A stretch of DNA of 64,000 nt from JAGRKR01 sp041397725 (GCA_041397725.1 JAWKVZ010000007.1:62001-126000), one strand, 5' to 3'. Shown: positions 28,410-38,914, counted from the stretch's first letter. Program-made: numbers and translations. The notes: a model not told the origin generated them from the letters alone.

Positions 28410-31004
28410 CTATTCGGAGCGCAGGTACGGCACCGGACGAGCCTGCAGAACGCGCCACGTGCCGAGCCCACCGAAGGCCAGCACCAGCGCGAGCGACACA
28501 CCCAGCGCCTCCAGCACCGCACGCGCCGTGAACGTCGGCTCGACGTCCATCACCTGTGTCAGCGCCACCCAGGCGGCAAGCCCGCCGAGCAACACGGCGA
28601 TGATCGCCGTCACACCCGCCAGCAACAGATACTCGATCATGTGCAGCGTCAGGATCTGCCGGCGGCTCGCGCCCAGCGTCTTGAGGATGACGGCAAGTTG
28701 CAACCGCCGCCTCTGGCTCGTCGCCAGTGCGCCGGCAAGCACGAGTGCGCCAGCCAGAAGCGTCACGCCACCGGCGACCTTCACGGCCAGCATCACCTTG
28801 GCGAACACGCCGCTGAATGCATTGATGACGTCGCGCACCCGGATGGCCGTCACCGACGGGTAGGCGCGCGAGATCACCCGGGCGAGACGCGCCTCGTCCG
28901 CCACTGGCGCCGTCGACGGCAGCGTCAACGTCGCCAGGACGCTGTAGGGGGCGCTGCGCAGCGTATTCGGCGAAAACACCATGACGAAGTTGATCGCCAG
29001 GCTCTCCCACTTGACCTCGCGCAGGTTGGCGATCCGCGCCGTCACGTTGCGGCCGAGTACATTGACCGTGACCTTGTCGCCGAGGCCGACGCCGAGTTTC
29101 CTCGCGAGCTCCGCCTCGAACGACACCAGCGGCTCGCCCTGATAGTCCTTGGGCCACCACGCACCCGTGACAACCTTGGAACCCTCGGGGACGGTTTCCG
29201 AGTAGCTGAGACCGCGATCGCCGTTGAGCACCCACTGAGCCTCCGGCGGCGGCTTGAGCCGCTCGACCGGCACACCCTTCAGCGACACCAGCCGGCCTCT
29301 CAACATCGGTGCCTCGTGCACCTCGACGCCCGGCGCCGTGCGGCGCACGAGATCGACGAAGCCCTGCCGATCGGTCTTCGAGATGTCCAGCACGAAGTAG
29401 TTGGGAGATTGCTTCGGCAAACGCGTCGTGAATTCGGCAACGAGTGAGGCGTCGACCAGCGAAACCGCCACGAGCAGCGTCAAGCCGGCGCCGAGCGACA
29501 GCACCACGGCACGTGTCAGCCCGCCGGGCGCCCCCAGGTTGGCGAAGGCCAGCGCCAGCATGGGTTTGCGCGGCCGCGGAATCTTGCGCGAGAGCACAGT
29601 GACCAGCCAGCCGAGCGTCGAGAAGACGACCACCAGGGCGGCCAGCGCCGCGATGAAATAGATGGCGATCCGCCGCGAATCCGAGGTGAGCACGGCAAGT
29701 GCTGCGAGCGCCAGCGCCGTCGCGATCACGGCGACCACGACGCGCGGCCTCGGCCAGCGGCTCTCCGGCGCGACCTCCTCGCGGAAAAGCACGGCGGGCC
29801 GCACGCGCTCGGCCCGGCCGAGCGGCCAGAGCACGAACAACAGCGCGACCAGCAGGCCATACGCGGCCGCCAGCGCCAGCGCCAACGGCGACACGGTGAC
29901 TTCGGGCCGCAGGGGCATCGCGTCACCGAGAAGCGCCACGACGCCGATAGGCAATGCCGATCCGAGTGCCAGCCCGATCAGGACGCCGATGCCGGCGATC
30001 AGCATGACTTCCGTCAGATAGATGGCGAACACGGTGCGTCCCGTCGCCCCGACGCTCTTCAGCGTCGCGATCACCTTGCGGCGGCGATCCACGAACGTCG
30101 TGACGGCATTGGCGACGCCGACGCCGCCGACGATCAGCGAGGCGAGCCCGATCAGCGTCAGGAACTCGCGGAGCCGGTCCAGGGTGCGCGTGACGCTAGG
30201 TGCGGGATCACGCCGGTCGCGCACCACGAAGCCCGCGGCCGGCAGCGCCTTGTCGAGCGCCACCCTGAAGGCGTCGAGCGCTTTGTCCGAGGGGGCCTGC
30301 GACGCGCCAGCGAGCTTCACCGAGTAGCGCCAGCGCACGAGGCTGCCTGGCTTCACGAGCCCCGTCTTCTCGAGATTCTGCAACGATATGAGCACGCGCG
30401 GCCCGAAGGTCAGTCGGTCCGTGAGCTTGTCCGGCTCCGACACCAGCGCCGCCGTCACCGGCAGCTCCAGAGCGCCGAGTGCGATCCGGTCGCCGACCTT
30501 GAGGCCGAGCCGCTCGAGCAGGATCGGATCGACGATGGCGCCGCCCGCGGCGCGCACCGAGCCCGTGCCCGTGCCCGAGCCCGCGCGGCCACTGGACAGC
30601 ACCAGCTCGCCAACCAGCGGGTACGCCTCGTCGACGGCCTTGATCTCCACCAGCGCCTGCTCGGAACCGTCGGGGCGGCGGGCGATCGCCCGCATCGTGG
30701 CCATTTCGCTGACGCGGCCGCCGGACTGCAGCCAGGCGCGCTCAGCAGGCGTCATGCGGTGGTGCGGACGCGACAGCCTCACGTCCCCGCCGAGCAGCAG
30801 CCCACCCTGGCGCACGACGCCGTCGCGCATGGAGGCCGCCAGCCCGCCGACGGCCGCGATTACCGCCACGCCGAGCGCGACGCAGGCAACGAAGACGTAG
30901 AACCCCTTGAGCCCGCCCCTGAGATCGCGCAATGCGAGCGTGAGGATGCCGGCCCGGCTGCGGCGCACATGCCGCGCCGGCGTGGTGAGTGCCTCGCTGC
31001 TCAT
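28410..31004 (-). CDS. ybbP: FtsX-type ABC transporter permease (YbbP-like)
   Basis: 864-residue permease with an N-terminal TM (about 38-60), a large periplasmic domain, and two FtsX-type blocks of transmembrane helices (around 265-425 and the C-terminal 150 residues), the duplicated MacB/FtsX plan. Start ATG overlaps the ATPase stop as ATGA, so the pair is translationally coupled. Together with the ATPase and the divergent esterase gene it reproduces the ybbA-ybbP-tesA neighbourhood known from E. coli. Likely a lipophilic-substrate exporter or mechanotransmitter; the substrate is unknown. A small palindromic hairpin (28361-28378) lies about 30 nt past the stop. Confidence 0.9.
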   Translation of the reverse strand: MSSEALTTPARHVRRSRAGILTLALRDLRGGLKGFYVFVACVALGVAVIAAVGGLAASMRDGVVRQGGLLLGGDVRLSRPHHRMTPAERAWLQSGGRVSEMATMRAIARRPDGSEQALVEIKAVDEAYPLVGELVLSSGRAGSGTGTGSVRAAGGAIVDPILLERLGLKVGDRIALGALELPVTAALVSEPDKLTDRLTFGPRVLISLQNLEKTGLVKPGSLVRWRYSVKLAGASQAPSDKALDAFRVALDKALPAAGFVVRDRRDPAPSVTRTLDRLREFLTLIGLASLIVGGVGVANAVTTFVDRRRKVIATLKSVGATGRTVFAIYLTEVMLIAGIGVLIGLALGSALPIGVVALLGDAMPLRPEVTVSPLALALAAAYGLLVALLFVLWPLGRAERVRPAVLFREEVAPESRWPRPRVVVAVIATALALAALAVLTSDSRRIAIYFIAALAALVVVFSTLGWLVTVLSRKIPRPRKPMLALAFANLGAPGGLTRAVVLSLGAGLTLLVAVSLVDASLVAEFTTRLPKQSPNYFVLDISKTDRQGFVDLVRRTAPGVEVHEAPMLRGRLVSLKGVPVERLKPPPEAQWVLNGDRGLSYSETVPEGSKVVTGAWWPKDYQGEPLVSFEAELARKLGVGLGDKVTVNVLGRNVTARIANLREVKWESLAINFVMVFSPNTLRSAPYSVLATLTLPSTAPVADEARLARVISRAYPSVTAIRVRDVINAFSGVFAKVMLAVKVAGGVTLLAGALVLAGALATSQRRRLQLAVILKTLGASRRQILTLHMIEYLLLAGVTAIIAVLLGGLAAWVALTQVMDVEPTFTARAVLEALGVSLALVLAFGGLGTWRVLQARPVPYLRSE

Positions 31005-31696
31005 ACGCTGGCCAGAGCGTTGTCGGCGCCGACGATGGCGCCGTCCTCGATCCGCACGGTGCGGCCACAGCGCCGGGCCAGATCGCCATCGTGCGTGACA
31101 AGCACGAACGTGGCGCCGCTCTGACGCTGCAGCCCGAACAGGATGTCCACGACCTGCTGACCGTTGCGCCCGTCGAGATTGCCGGTCGGCTCGTCCGCCA
31201 GCACGATGCGGGGACGGGGCGCCAAGGCCCTCGCCACGGCGACGCGCTGCTGCTCGCCTCCGGAGAGCTGTGCGGGAAAATGATCGGTGCGATGACCGAG
31301 GCCGACCTCACCCAGCAGCGCCAAGGCCCGCTCGAAGGCATCCTCCGCGCCGGCAAGCTCGAGCGGCAGCGCCACGTTCTCCAGCGCGGTCATGGTCGGG
31401 ACGAGATGGAACGACTGGAAGACGATGCCGATCTCGCGGCCACGCACGGCGGCCAGGCCATCCTCCGTCAGCGCATTGAAATCCTTGTCGGCGACACGCA
31501 CGCGGCCCGACGTGGCCCGCTCGAGTCCGGCCATGATCATCAGGAGCGACGTCTTGCCCGAGCCGGACGGACCGACGATGGCCAGCGATTCGCCCGCCTC
31601 CACGGCAAGATCCACCGACTTGAGGATCTGCACGGGGCCGGCGCGGCTCGTCAGTGTCAGCGACACGCCGTCGAGCTTGATGATGGGTTCAGCCAA
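31001..31696 (-). CDS. ybbA: ABC transporter ATP-binding protein (YbbA/LolD-like)
   Basis: 231-residue ATPase. Walker [11 protein letters not shown] at about 41-50, Q-loop VFQSFHLVP, signature [15 protein letters not shown], Walker [13 protein letters not shown], switch His in VTHDGDLA. It belongs to the MacB/LolD/YbbA group that powers FtsX-type permeases and partners the gene it overlaps by four bases. Divergent from the esterase gene at 31910. Confidence 0.94.
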   Translation of the reverse strand: MAEPIIKLDGVSLTLTSRAGPVQILKSVDLAVEAGESLAIVGPSGSGKTSLLMIMAGLERATSGRVRVADKDFNALTEDGLAAVRGREIGIVFQSFHLVPTMTALENVALPLELAGAEDAFERALALLGEVGLGHRTDHFPAQLSGGEQQRVAVARALAPRPRIVLADEPTGNLDGRNGQQVVDILFGLQRQSGATFVLVTHDGDLARRCGRTVRIEDGAIVGADNALASV

Positions 31697-31909
31697 ATGG
31701 ACCTCGATTCGGTGCTAAGAGCTTGTGAAACCCTGGCCTCAATCATACGTCAAGAGTTTGACCGAGGATCTCCGGGCCATGGAGGGATGGGACAGGTGAG
31801 TGTGGATAGGCTGCCTTCGAGCCAAGTCGGCCGCGTTCTGCCGGGAACCTGCGGGCTGCACCTGCGCCGCCGCAAGACCCGGGGTCCCCGGCATCAGTCT
31901 CGCCATCAG

Positions 31910-32566
31910 ATGATGCTGCTCCTGCTTCTGTTCAACGTCCTGCTGCTCCTGCCGGCCACCACGGGCCTCGCTGCGCCGGCCCAGCGGCAACTGACCATCG
32001 TCGCCTATGGCGACAGTCTCACGGCCGGATACGGCCTGAGGCCCGAGGACTCTTTCCCGGCTCAGCTCGAGCGGGCGCTGCGGGCGCGCGGCCACGACGT
32101 GAAGATCCTCAACGCCGGCGTGTCCGGCGACACCACCTCCGGCGGGCTCGAACGCTTCGATTGGGCCATACCAGAGGCCGTCGACGCCGTGATCCTCGAA
32201 CTTGGCGCCAACGACGCCCTGCGGGGCCTCGACCCCGTCCTCGCCCGGCGCAATCTCGAGGCCATCGTCGCGCGCCTCAAGGCCCGCAAGATCGAGGTTC
32301 TGCTCGCCGGCATGCAGGCCCCGCGCAATCTCGGCCCGGACTACGTCAAGGCCTTCGACACCATGTATCCCGACCTCGCGCACAAGCACGGCCTGCTCCT
32401 CTACCCCTTCTTCCTGGATGGCGTCGCGACCCGGCCCGACCTCAATCTGGCCGACGGACTGCATCCCAACGCCAAGGGCATCGCCGAAATCGTGAAGCGA
32501 ATTCTGCCGGCCACCGAGACGTTGATCTCCCGCGTGCGCTCCCGCCTCGCCGGTGAGCGCGGCTGA
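31910..32566 (+). CDS. tesA: TesA-like SGNH esterase/lysophospholipase
   Basis: 218 residues. A signal sequence (MMLLLLLFNVLLLLP...AAPA) targets it to the periplasm. SGNH blocks: GDSLTAGYGL with Ser36, glycine in NAGVSGDTTSGG, asparagine in ELGANDALRG, and DGLHPNAKG with the catalytic Asp/His. These match multifunctional thioesterase I/protease I/lysophospholipase L1. ATG 31910 is chosen because it begins a compact signal peptide; an ATG at 31787 would add 41 Arg-rich residues. Neither has an ideal ribosome site. Confidence 0.9.
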   Translation: MMLLLLLFNVLLLLPATTGLAAPAQRQLTIVAYGDSLTAGYGLRPEDSFPAQLERALRARGHDVKILNAGVSGDTTSGGLERFDWAIPEAVDAVILELGANDALRGLDPVLARRNLEAIVARLKARKIEVLLAGMQAPRNLGPDYVKAFDTMYPDLAHKHGLLLYPFFLDGVATRPDLNLADGLHPNAKGIAEIVKRILPATETLISRVRSRLAGERG

Positions 32567-32699
32567 GCCCGTCGCCCGTCCACTGTCGCAAGGAGGAGCC
32601 GCCCGCCGCTGCACCGTGAGCCTCACCTGCCCCCGCTGCCGTTTGCCGCGCGTCCCGAACCGAGCTTGGGTCCGCCAGCCGAGAACGAAAGGAAAGGCC

Positions 32700-33260
32700 A
32701 TGCAGCGCCTGTTCGCCGCCATCGAGATCCCCGCGCGGATTCGCGACCGCCTGGCGCAGTTGCGGATGCCGCTGCCCGGCGCCCGCTGGATCGACCCGGA
32801 CGACATGCACCTGACGCTGCGGTTCCTCGGCGACATCGACGATCTCACAGCCGCCGAATGCAGCTTGCAGCTATCCCAGATCGACGCCGAGCCGTTCGAT
32901 CTGCAGATTATGGGCCTCGGCCAGTTCGGCAACCGCGAGCCGCGCGCCGTCTGGGCCGGGGTGGCGCCAAACGAGGCGCTGGAGCGCCTCCAGCGCACCA
33001 CCGAACGCGCCGCACGCAGCGCCGGCCTGCCGCCCGAAACGCGCAACTTCAGGCCGCACGTGACCCTGGCCCGCCTGCGGGGCAGCCGACCGGACGCCGT
33101 CGCCCGCTTCCTGCAGAGCCGCGGCATGGTGATGACGGAACCCTTTCGGGTCACCCGCTTCGGGCTGTTCTCCTCCAAACCTGGGACCGGCGGCGGCCCT
33201 TACGTGCTCGAGGAAGCCTATCCGCTCGGTGCCCCCTGGGAGCAGGACGAGCATGATTGA
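32700..33260 (+). CDS. thpR: RNA 2',3'-cyclic phosphodiesterase (2'-5' RNA ligase family)
   Basis: 186 residues of the 2H phosphoesterase superfamily. Both HxT(L) motifs are present: His37 in MHLTLRF and His120 in PHVTLAR. The family opens 2',3'-cyclic phosphate ends of RNA. ATG 32700 follows AAAGGAAAGG. The pterin dehydratase gene begins 12 bases after its stop, suggesting an operon. Confidence 0.92.
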   Translation: MQRLFAAIEIPARIRDRLAQLRMPLPGARWIDPDDMHLTLRFLGDIDDLTAAECSLQLSQIDAEPFDLQIMGLGQFGNREPRAVWAGVAPNEALERLQRTTERAARSAGLPPETRNFRPHVTLARLRGSRPDAVARFLQSRGMVMTEPFRVTRFGLFSSKPGTGGGPYVLEEAYPLGAPWEQDEHD

Positions 33261-33272
33261 GGAGGATTGCCG

Positions 33273-33581
33273 ATGACCGAGACTCTCGACGCCAAGGCGC
33301 GCGCAGAGGCGCTCGCCGCGCTTGCCGACTGGCTGCCGGTCGATGGCCGCGACGCCATTACGCGGACATTGACCTTCAAGGACTTCAACGAGGCCTTCGG
33401 CTTCATGACGCGCGTCGCGCTTGCCGCCGAGAAACTGGACCACCATCCCGAATGGTCGAACGTGTGGAACCGCGTCGTCATCACGCTCTCGACGCACGAC
33501 GCCGGCGGCCTCACGCGCCGCGACATCGCGCTTGCCGGGATCATCGATGCGGCGGCGGCCACCGCCATGCGCAGGAGTTAG
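33273..33581 (+). CDS. phhB: 4a-hydroxytetrahydrobiopterin dehydratase (pterin-4a-carbinolamine dehydratase)
   Basis: 102 residues, the usual PCD size. The signature histidines appear in [15 protein letters not shown], and the C-terminal segment [21 protein letters not shown] matches the family. It regenerates pterin cofactor for aromatic amino-acid hydroxylases; no hydroxylase is nearby. ATG 33273 has a GGAGG site seven bases upstream. Probably co-transcribed with thpR. Confidence 0.93.
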   Translation: MTETLDAKARAEALAALADWLPVDGRDAITRTLTFKDFNEAFGFMTRVALAAEKLDHHPEWSNVWNRVVITLSTHDAGGLTRRDIALAGIIDAAAATAMRRS

Positions 33582-33628
33582 GCCAGGGACGGCGGCGAAA
33601 CGCGCCCCTCGAGAGCGCAGATCGCTGC

Positions 33629-34771
33629 CTAGCGGTAGACGTAATACACGCGGCCATTGGGCAGGCGCACGGGATAGGCGCGACGCGGTGCGGCTCCGCC
33701 CCAATCGGCATATGGGTTGGCTACGGGCGCCGGCCGGGGCGGCAACTGTCTCGGCACGGGCCGAGCCGGCGGACCGACCACGACCCGATGGCGTGCCGGC
33801 GGACGCTCGCGCATGCGGCGAAGGCGCGGTGAGACCGCTTTCGGCCGCGCAGCGGCCCGCACTGGGGCCACATGCGTCGCCGGCCGGGCGTCGGGATCAT
33901 CCGTGCGCTCCGGCGCGCCTGTGCTGGGCTTCTCCTCGGGTGCCCGGGCCACCTTGTGGGGTTCCGGCTGCGGGGGCAACTCATCGTCGGGGTGCAGGCC
34001 GGGCGCCTCCGGCTCGTCCTGATCGCGCGCGCTCACCTTCGGCTCGGGCTCGCGGTCGTCGGCCGGCGGCTCGGGCACGAATGCCGCCCGCGGTAGCGCA
34101 CCATCCATGCCGAGCGCCGATTCGTACTCGGCCAGCTTGCGCGCCAGCCGTTCCTGCTCGGTCTCGTAGAAAGCATAGTCGGCGTGGCGCATGCGCTCCT
34201 CGTCCGCCCAGGGCGCCGGCTTGCAGGAGCAGTCGGGAACGGCCTTCTTGCGGTAACGGAATGCGAACTTCATGCTGCCGTAGGCGCGCCCTCTGAGGTC
34301 CACCATCGACTTGGCGTCGGGGTTGGTGCGCGATTGATAGAACAGTAGCGCATCGTCGCCGCACCTCGACCGGCAGCGATCGGCATCGCGATAGAAATCC
34401 TGACGCCGCGACGACGAGCTGATCGGGAAATAGTAGCCGTCACACGTGCGTACGCACAGCGTACGATAGGAGCCGAGCGGGCGCTCCTGCTCGCGCTCGC
34501 GCGGAGCCGCCGGCTGCGCATAGGGCGTATGCCAAGGTAGGGTCGAGCGTGGCGTATAGGGCTGGGGATAGCTCGGCGGTATCCGGTAGACCTGCGGGGG
34601 CCGGTAGGCAGGCCGCGGTGGCGAACCGCCACCGAAAAGCTGATCGAGAAAGCCCTGAGCTTCCGCCCGCTCCGAATGCAGGCCCAGCGCGACCATCGCG
34701 AGAAATGGCAGCGCCGCGGAGGCTCTCGACGCGGCGCGCAAGCCACGTGGAACTGCGACTGGAAGCAACAT
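33629..34771 (-). CDS. DUF2865 domain envelope protein, copy A
   Basis: 380 residues beginning with a signal peptide (Ala cleavage near ERAEAQ, about 39). After a Pro/Tyr-rich stretch comes the DUF2865 domain (about 101-190): YRTLCVRTCDGYYFPIS, then Cys133/Cys137 and a terminal CSC at 181-183. The remainder is a Pro/Glu/Arg-rich low-complexity tail ending in YYVYR. Function unknown; probably periplasmic or surface-exposed. ATG 34771 is preferred over a TTG at 34825 that sits too close to its GGAGGG. It follows copy B in the same direction with a 150-bp gap. Confidence 0.8.
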   Translation of the reverse strand: MLLPVAVPRGLRAASRASAALPFLAMVALGLHSERAEAQGFLDQLFGGGSPPRPAYRPPQVYRIPPSYPQPYTPRSTLPWHTPYAQPAAPREREQERPLGSYRTLCVRTCDGYYFPISSSSRRQDFYRDADRCRSRCGDDALLFYQSRTNPDAKSMVDLRGRAYGSMKFAFRYRKKAVPDCSCKPAPWADEERMRHADYAFYETEQERLARKLAEYESALGMDGALPRAAFVPEPPADDREPEPKVSARDQDEPEAPGLHPDDELPPQPEPHKVARAPEEKPSTGAPERTDDPDARPATHVAPVRAAARPKAVSPRLRRMRERPPARHRVVVGPPARPVPRQLPPRPAPVANPYADWGGAAPRRAYPVRLPNGRVYYVYR

Positions 34772-34921
34772 ACGCACGACTACCCGCCGGAAGCCGCTGG
34801 TAAACGGCGGCTTTACGCAGAACAAATCCCTCCGGGGGAGCCGTACGAGGCGCCGCCCTGACGCGTCAGTTATGCGCCGAGCACTGCAAAGATTTGCTGA
34901 ACGGACCGCCGCCCGGAGCGG

Positions 34922-36229
34922 CTATTCCCACAAGTATGGGCTGCGATGGCGTGCATAGCGCGCCGGCCGGCTCGGCTGGCGGCCCAGGCTCATCCGGCGG
35001 CCCTCCTGCTTGCGCGCGGCCCGCCGGGTCCGCTTCCTGGAGGTGCCGCTGCGCTTGGTCTTGCGGGATTTGCTCGCCTTGCGCTTGCCCGATTTCACGG
35101 TCCGCTCGGTCTCGGCGACGGGCGCCTGCGGCTTCGCGGCGCTGACGTCAGGCGCGCCCTGATCCGTGAGCGACGGGCGTCCCGCGACCAGTTTCCTGCC
35201 CGGCCGGTCGATGGGACGCAACCGCGATGGCCCGCTGCTCCTCGGTCCAGGCCGGCCTGCGGTCTCGATATGCCGTGAATGCTTGTCCCGGTCGCTGACC
35301 GTCGTTTCGGGTCCGACCTCGGCCGTACGCGAGCGACGGGTTTTCTTCGCCTTGCCCCGGCGACGTTCCTTCGACCGCAGTCTTTCCTCGGCGCGACGCT
35401 CCTTCTCGATCTTGCGGAGCGCCAAGGCCGCCTGCCGGCTGCCCTTCTTCTTTTGCGCCTTCAGGCCGAATATGCGGTGCTGCTCCAAGGCCGCCGTGGA
35501 CCAGGGCTGCGGCTTGCAACTGCAGCCAGCGTCATACTTCGTGCGATAGACGAAAGCAGTCGGCAGATCGGAGTACGGCTTGCCCTTCAGATCGACCATC
35601 TGCTCGGGCTCGGCGCCCGGATTGCGATAGACGAAGAGCTTGGCTTCCGAGCCGCAGCTCGCCTCGCACTTGCGCCGGTCCTTGGCAAAGCGGTCCTTGG
35701 TGGTCGAAAAGCTGATCGGCCAGTAGAAGCCGTCGCACGTGCGCACGCACACCGTGCGGTAGGTCTCCCGCGCCCTCGACTTCCCCGCCGCGTCGGGGGC
35801 CTTGTCCTGACCGGCCGGAGTCTGCTCGTCGGGATCGTCTTCGAACAGGCCCGAGAAGAGCCCCGGAGAGGGCCGCGAATCCGGCCCCCGCGTCAGGCCG
35901 CTGCGCTGGCGGCGATCGAATTTCGGAGCAGGCGCACGACCGCGGTCGGAGCGCTGGCGGCGGAACAGGGCGCCGCTCTGGAGGTCCGAGAGCCAGTCGT
36001 TGGTCAGCACCATCTCCGAGAAGGCGGGGCCACGCAGGCCCGCCGGTTGCGCCGGCGTCGCCGGGCCGGTCGCCGCCAGAGGTGCGACCCGGCGATCCGT
36101 CGAGAGCCAGTCTGCACCGGTCGCAACGAGCGCCGGAACGCTCCCGCCGACCAGTACGAACGCGCTGAGCCATCCGACTGCCCATGACAAACGGGCTGGA
36201 CGGAGGCCTCCTCGGAACAAGCGAAACAT
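34922..36229 (-). CDS. DUF2865 domain envelope protein, copy B
   Basis: 435 residues. An N-terminal hydrophobic segment (about 13-38) is a signal peptide or anchor. DUF2865 domain at about 157-241 with YRTVCVRTCDGFYWPISFSTT. Its six cysteines (161, 165, 188, 192, 236, 238) have exactly the same spacing as in copy A. The C-terminal 190 residues are extremely basic (runs of KKK, RRR, KSRKTKRSGTSRKR), in contrast to the acidic/Pro tail of copy A, and could bind nucleic acid, peptidoglycan or LPS. Function unknown. Confidence 0.8.
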   Translation of the reverse strand: MFRLFRGGLRPARLSWAVGWLSAFVLVGGSVPALVATGADWLSTDRRVAPLAATGPATPAQPAGLRGPAFSEMVLTNDWLSDLQSGALFRRQRSDRGRAPAPKFDRRQRSGLTRGPDSRPSPGLFSGLFEDDPDEQTPAGQDKAPDAAGKSRARETYRTVCVRTCDGFYWPISFSTTKDRFAKDRRKCEASCGSEAKLFVYRNPGAEPEQMVDLKGKPYSDLPTAFVYRTKYDAGCSCKPQPWSTAALEQHRIFGLKAQKKKGSRQAALALRKIEKERRAEERLRSKERRRGKAKKTRRSRTAEVGPETTVSDRDKHSRHIETAGRPGPRSSGPSRLRPIDRPGRKLVAGRPSLTDQGAPDVSAAKPQAPVAETERTVKSGKRKASKSRKTKRSGTSRKRTRRAARKQEGRRMSLGRQPSRPARYARHRSPYLWE

Positions 36230-36378
36230 GTGCTACCAGCTAATGCGAACGCGACCGCCGGCTGCTGCCGGCTCCCTACTCGGCAGCCAAACTATTCCGC
36301 CAGCGCCCTTATCGCAAGCCCGGATCAGCAGAATTCTTTAAAACGTTGTTTTAGCTAAATGATCCTTTTGTCGCATGC

Positions 36379-37164
36379 CTAGTTAGGAGCGAGACGGATG
36401 GCGCCGTCGAGGCGAATGTTGCCGCCGTTGAGCATGGTGTTCTCGCAGATCGCGCAGACGAGAGCCGCATACTCCTCGGGCCGGCCGAGACGCGAGGGAA
36501 ACGGCACGTTACTGGCCAGCGCGTTGCGCACATCCGACGGCAGCCCCGCGAACATCGAGGTGTCGAACAATCCGGGCATGATGGCCATCACCCGGATGCC
36601 CTCGCGCGCCAGATCGCGGGCTGCCGGCAACGACAGCGCGGCCACTCCGCCCTTCGAGGCGGCATAGGCACACTGGCCGATCTGGCCGTCCTCCGCGGCT
36701 ACGGACGACGTGTTGACGATCACGCCCCGTTCGCCATCGGGCTCCTGCGCCGTGACGGTGAGCATCCCCGCCGCGGAACGCGCCATGACCCGGAACGTGC
36801 CGATCAGATTGACCTCGAGCACCTTGGCGAACCCGGCGGCATCGTGGGCTTCCGTCTTGCCCGTGTCACGATTGCGGCGCGCAACGCGCTTGCCGATGGC
36901 GATGCCAGCACAGTTGACGGTGATCCGCTCCTGCCCATGCGCGGCGCGCGCCGCTGCCAGCGCCGCATCGACGCTCTCATCCTTCGTGACGTCGCAGTGG
37001 CAGAAGACGCCGCCGATCTCGCGTGCCACGCGCTCGCCGGCCTCCTTGCTCAGGTCGAGCACCGCCACCTTGACGCCCCGCGCCGCCAACGCGCGCGCGG
37101 TGGCCGCGCCGAGACCGGAGGCGCCGCCCGTGACCACCGCTGCAATGCCAGCATCCAGCTTCAT
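36379..37164 (-). CDS. Short-chain dehydrogenase, 3-hydroxyacyl-CoA dehydrogenase-like
   Basis: 261 residues, classical SDR. Cofactor motif TGGASGLG at 12-19, catalytic Ser153/154 and Tyr167-x3-Lys171 (YAASK). The C-terminus ([25 protein letters not shown]) resembles type II 3-hydroxyacyl-CoA dehydrogenases (HSD17B10-like), which act in branched-chain and fatty acyl-CoA oxidation. Divergent from the threonine aldolase gene. Confidence 0.87.
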   Translation of the reverse strand: MKLDAGIAAVVTGGASGLGAATARALAARGVKVAVLDLSKEAGERVAREIGGVFCHCDVTKDESVDAALAAARAAHGQERITVNCAGIAIGKRVARRNRDTGKTEAHDAAGFAKVLEVNLIGTFRVMARSAAGMLTVTAQEPDGERGVIVNTSSVAAEDGQIGQCAYAASKGGVAALSLPAARDLAREGIRVMAIMPGLFDTSMFAGLPSDVRNALASNVPFPSRLGRPEEYAALVCAICENTMLNGGNIRLDGAIRLAPN

Positions 37165-37393
37165 AATGTTTTCCCTTCGTTTGCGCCGGCCGCATCCACA
37201 ACCGCCGTCAGACCACGAGGCGTCAGCGCCACGCGATCAACTGTTCCTGATCGGCGGCCAGGATATCGGGGATGTGCCCCGCCGAGAAGCCCCGGCTGGC
37301 GCGCCGGTTTCCGCGCGCTATAGTGCCGGGGGCGGCGCGCCCGCGCTCACCCCCTCGCACCTCGACCCGGACAGACAGCAGGAGCGGACGATC

Positions 37394-38467
37394 GTGGCAG
37401 ACAAGAGACTGATCGACCTCGTCAGCGACACCTCGACCCGCCCATCCGCCGGCATGCGCAGGGCCATTGCCGAAGCCGTCGTCGGCGACGAGCAGAGCGG
37501 CGAAGATCCGACCACCAATGCCCTCCAGGAGCGTGTCGCCGATCTCCTTGGCAAGGAGGCCGCCCTGCTCGTGCCGTCCGGCACGATGTGCAACCAGATC
37601 GCCATGCTCGTGCATTGCCGGCCCGGCGACGAGGTGATCGCCGCAGATGTCACGCACATCTTCACGTCGGAAGCCGGCGGCGGTTCCGCGCTCGCAGGCG
37701 TGCAGACGTGGCCGCTGCCGTCCGAGCACGGCATCTTCAAGCCGGCCGACCTCGCCGAGGCGATCCGCGACCCCGCCAAGCGGAACAACCCGCGCTCGCG
37801 TCTGGTGGTCATCGAGCAGACCGTCAACCGGGGTGGCGGCGCCGTCTGGCCGCAAGCCGCCATCGAGGACGTCGCCAAGGTCGCCCGCAAGCACGACCTC
37901 GTCATTCATATGGACGGCGCGCGGCTTCTGAACGCTGCCGTCGCCTCCAACCGTCCGGCAGCCGCGATCACCGCACCGGTGGACAGCGTCTGGCTCGACC
38001 TCTCGAAGGGCCTGGGCTGCCCGATCGGTGGCGTGCTCGCCGGCAGCAAGGCCTTCATCGCCGAGGCCTGGCGGTGGAAGCAGAGGCTCGGCGGCGCCAT
38101 GCGCCAGTCCGGCATCATCGCCGCGGCCGGGCTCTACGCGCTCGATCACAATATCGGGCGCCTTGCAGAGGATCACGCCAACGCCCGGCTGCTTGCCGAA
38201 CGGATCGGCGCGCTGCCCGGCGTGCGCATCGACCCGCCCCGGGTCGAGACCAACATCGTCTATTTCGACGTCAGCAGCTCCGGCACGACGAACCAGGAGC
38301 TCTGCGCCAAGCTGCGCAGCCACGGCGTGCGCATGGGCACCTCTTACGGCGGCCGCATCCGGGCCGTGACGCACCTCGATGTCAGCCGTACAGATTGCGA
38401 GCAGGCGGCCGAGGTGTTCGCGACGGCGCTCGCCGAGGCGGCGCAATCACGGAGCGGCGCGCACTAG
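37394..38467 (+). CDS. ltaE: Low-specificity L-threonine aldolase
   Basis: 357-residue PLP enzyme that cleaves threonine to glycine and acetaldehyde. Fold type I features: [20 protein letters not shown] with the PLP-binding Asp, and Schiff-base Lys205 in [17 protein letters not shown] start at 37394 is supported by an AGGAG site nine bases upstream; the frame continues upstream antisense to the SDR gene and is not coding there. Confidence 0.93.
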   Translation: MADKRLIDLVSDTSTRPSAGMRRAIAEAVVGDEQSGEDPTTNALQERVADLLGKEAALLVPSGTMCNQIAMLVHCRPGDEVIAADVTHIFTSEAGGGSALAGVQTWPLPSEHGIFKPADLAEAIRDPAKRNNPRSRLVVIEQTVNRGGGAVWPQAAIEDVAKVARKHDLVIHMDGARLLNAAVASNRPAAAITAPVDSVWLDLSKGLGCPIGGVLAGSKAFIAEAWRWKQRLGGAMRQSGIIAAAGLYALDHNIGRLAEDHANARLLAERIGALPGVRIDPPRVETNIVYFDVSSSGTTNQELCAKLRSHGVRMGTSYGGRIRAVTHLDVSRTDCEQAAEVFATALAEAAQSRSGAH

Positions 38468-38500
38468 CATCCATGCGGTTGCTCAGGCTGGCGACAGGCG

Positions 38501-38914
38501 TCAAACCCCGGCTCCGACGTCGCACGTCGCCGGGCTGTCCGTCCGCCAGCCTCGCGCGCCCCAGCGCGGCCGGCCCTCGCGCGGAACCGCGCCTTCGACG
38601 AAAAACTCGTAGCAGTTGGCGCTGGTCTTGACGGCGCGCCAGCAGCCGCCCGCCAAACCTGCCGTGTAGAAGGTGCAGAAGGCGGGACCCCGGAACGACC
38701 AGTAGCCTTTGGCCTTGCCGCGCTTGTCCCAGTAGTCGATGCCGCCCTGGTGATCATAGCTTTCGATCCAGGGCTGCCCCGAGGCGTAGACGCCCGCCAG
38801 ACGCTGGCCGATGAAGGCGCGCTGCATCGCCTCGACGGACATCCAGCGTGCGGTAGCGTCGGCCATCGACGGCCAACCCAGGGCGATCAGCGCGACGAGC
38901 ACGCGGACGCGCAT
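38501..38914 (-). CDS. Small secreted conserved protein
   Basis: 137 residues with a clear signal peptide (MRVRVLVALIALGWPSMADA). The mature part has three cysteines (80, 91, 101) in FCTFYTAGLAGGCW and NCYEFF, plus many aromatic residues. I recognise the pattern as recurring in short hypothetical alphaproteobacterial exported proteins but cannot name a function. ATG 38914 has a GGAG site. Convergent with the threonine aldolase gene. Confidence 0.7.
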   Translation of the reverse strand: MRVRVLVALIALGWPSMADATARWMSVEAMQRAFIGQRLAGVYASGQPWIESYDHQGGIDYWDKRGKAKGYWSFRGPAFCTFYTAGLAGGCWRAVKTSANCYEFFVEGAVPREGRPRWGARGWRTDSPATCDVGAGV

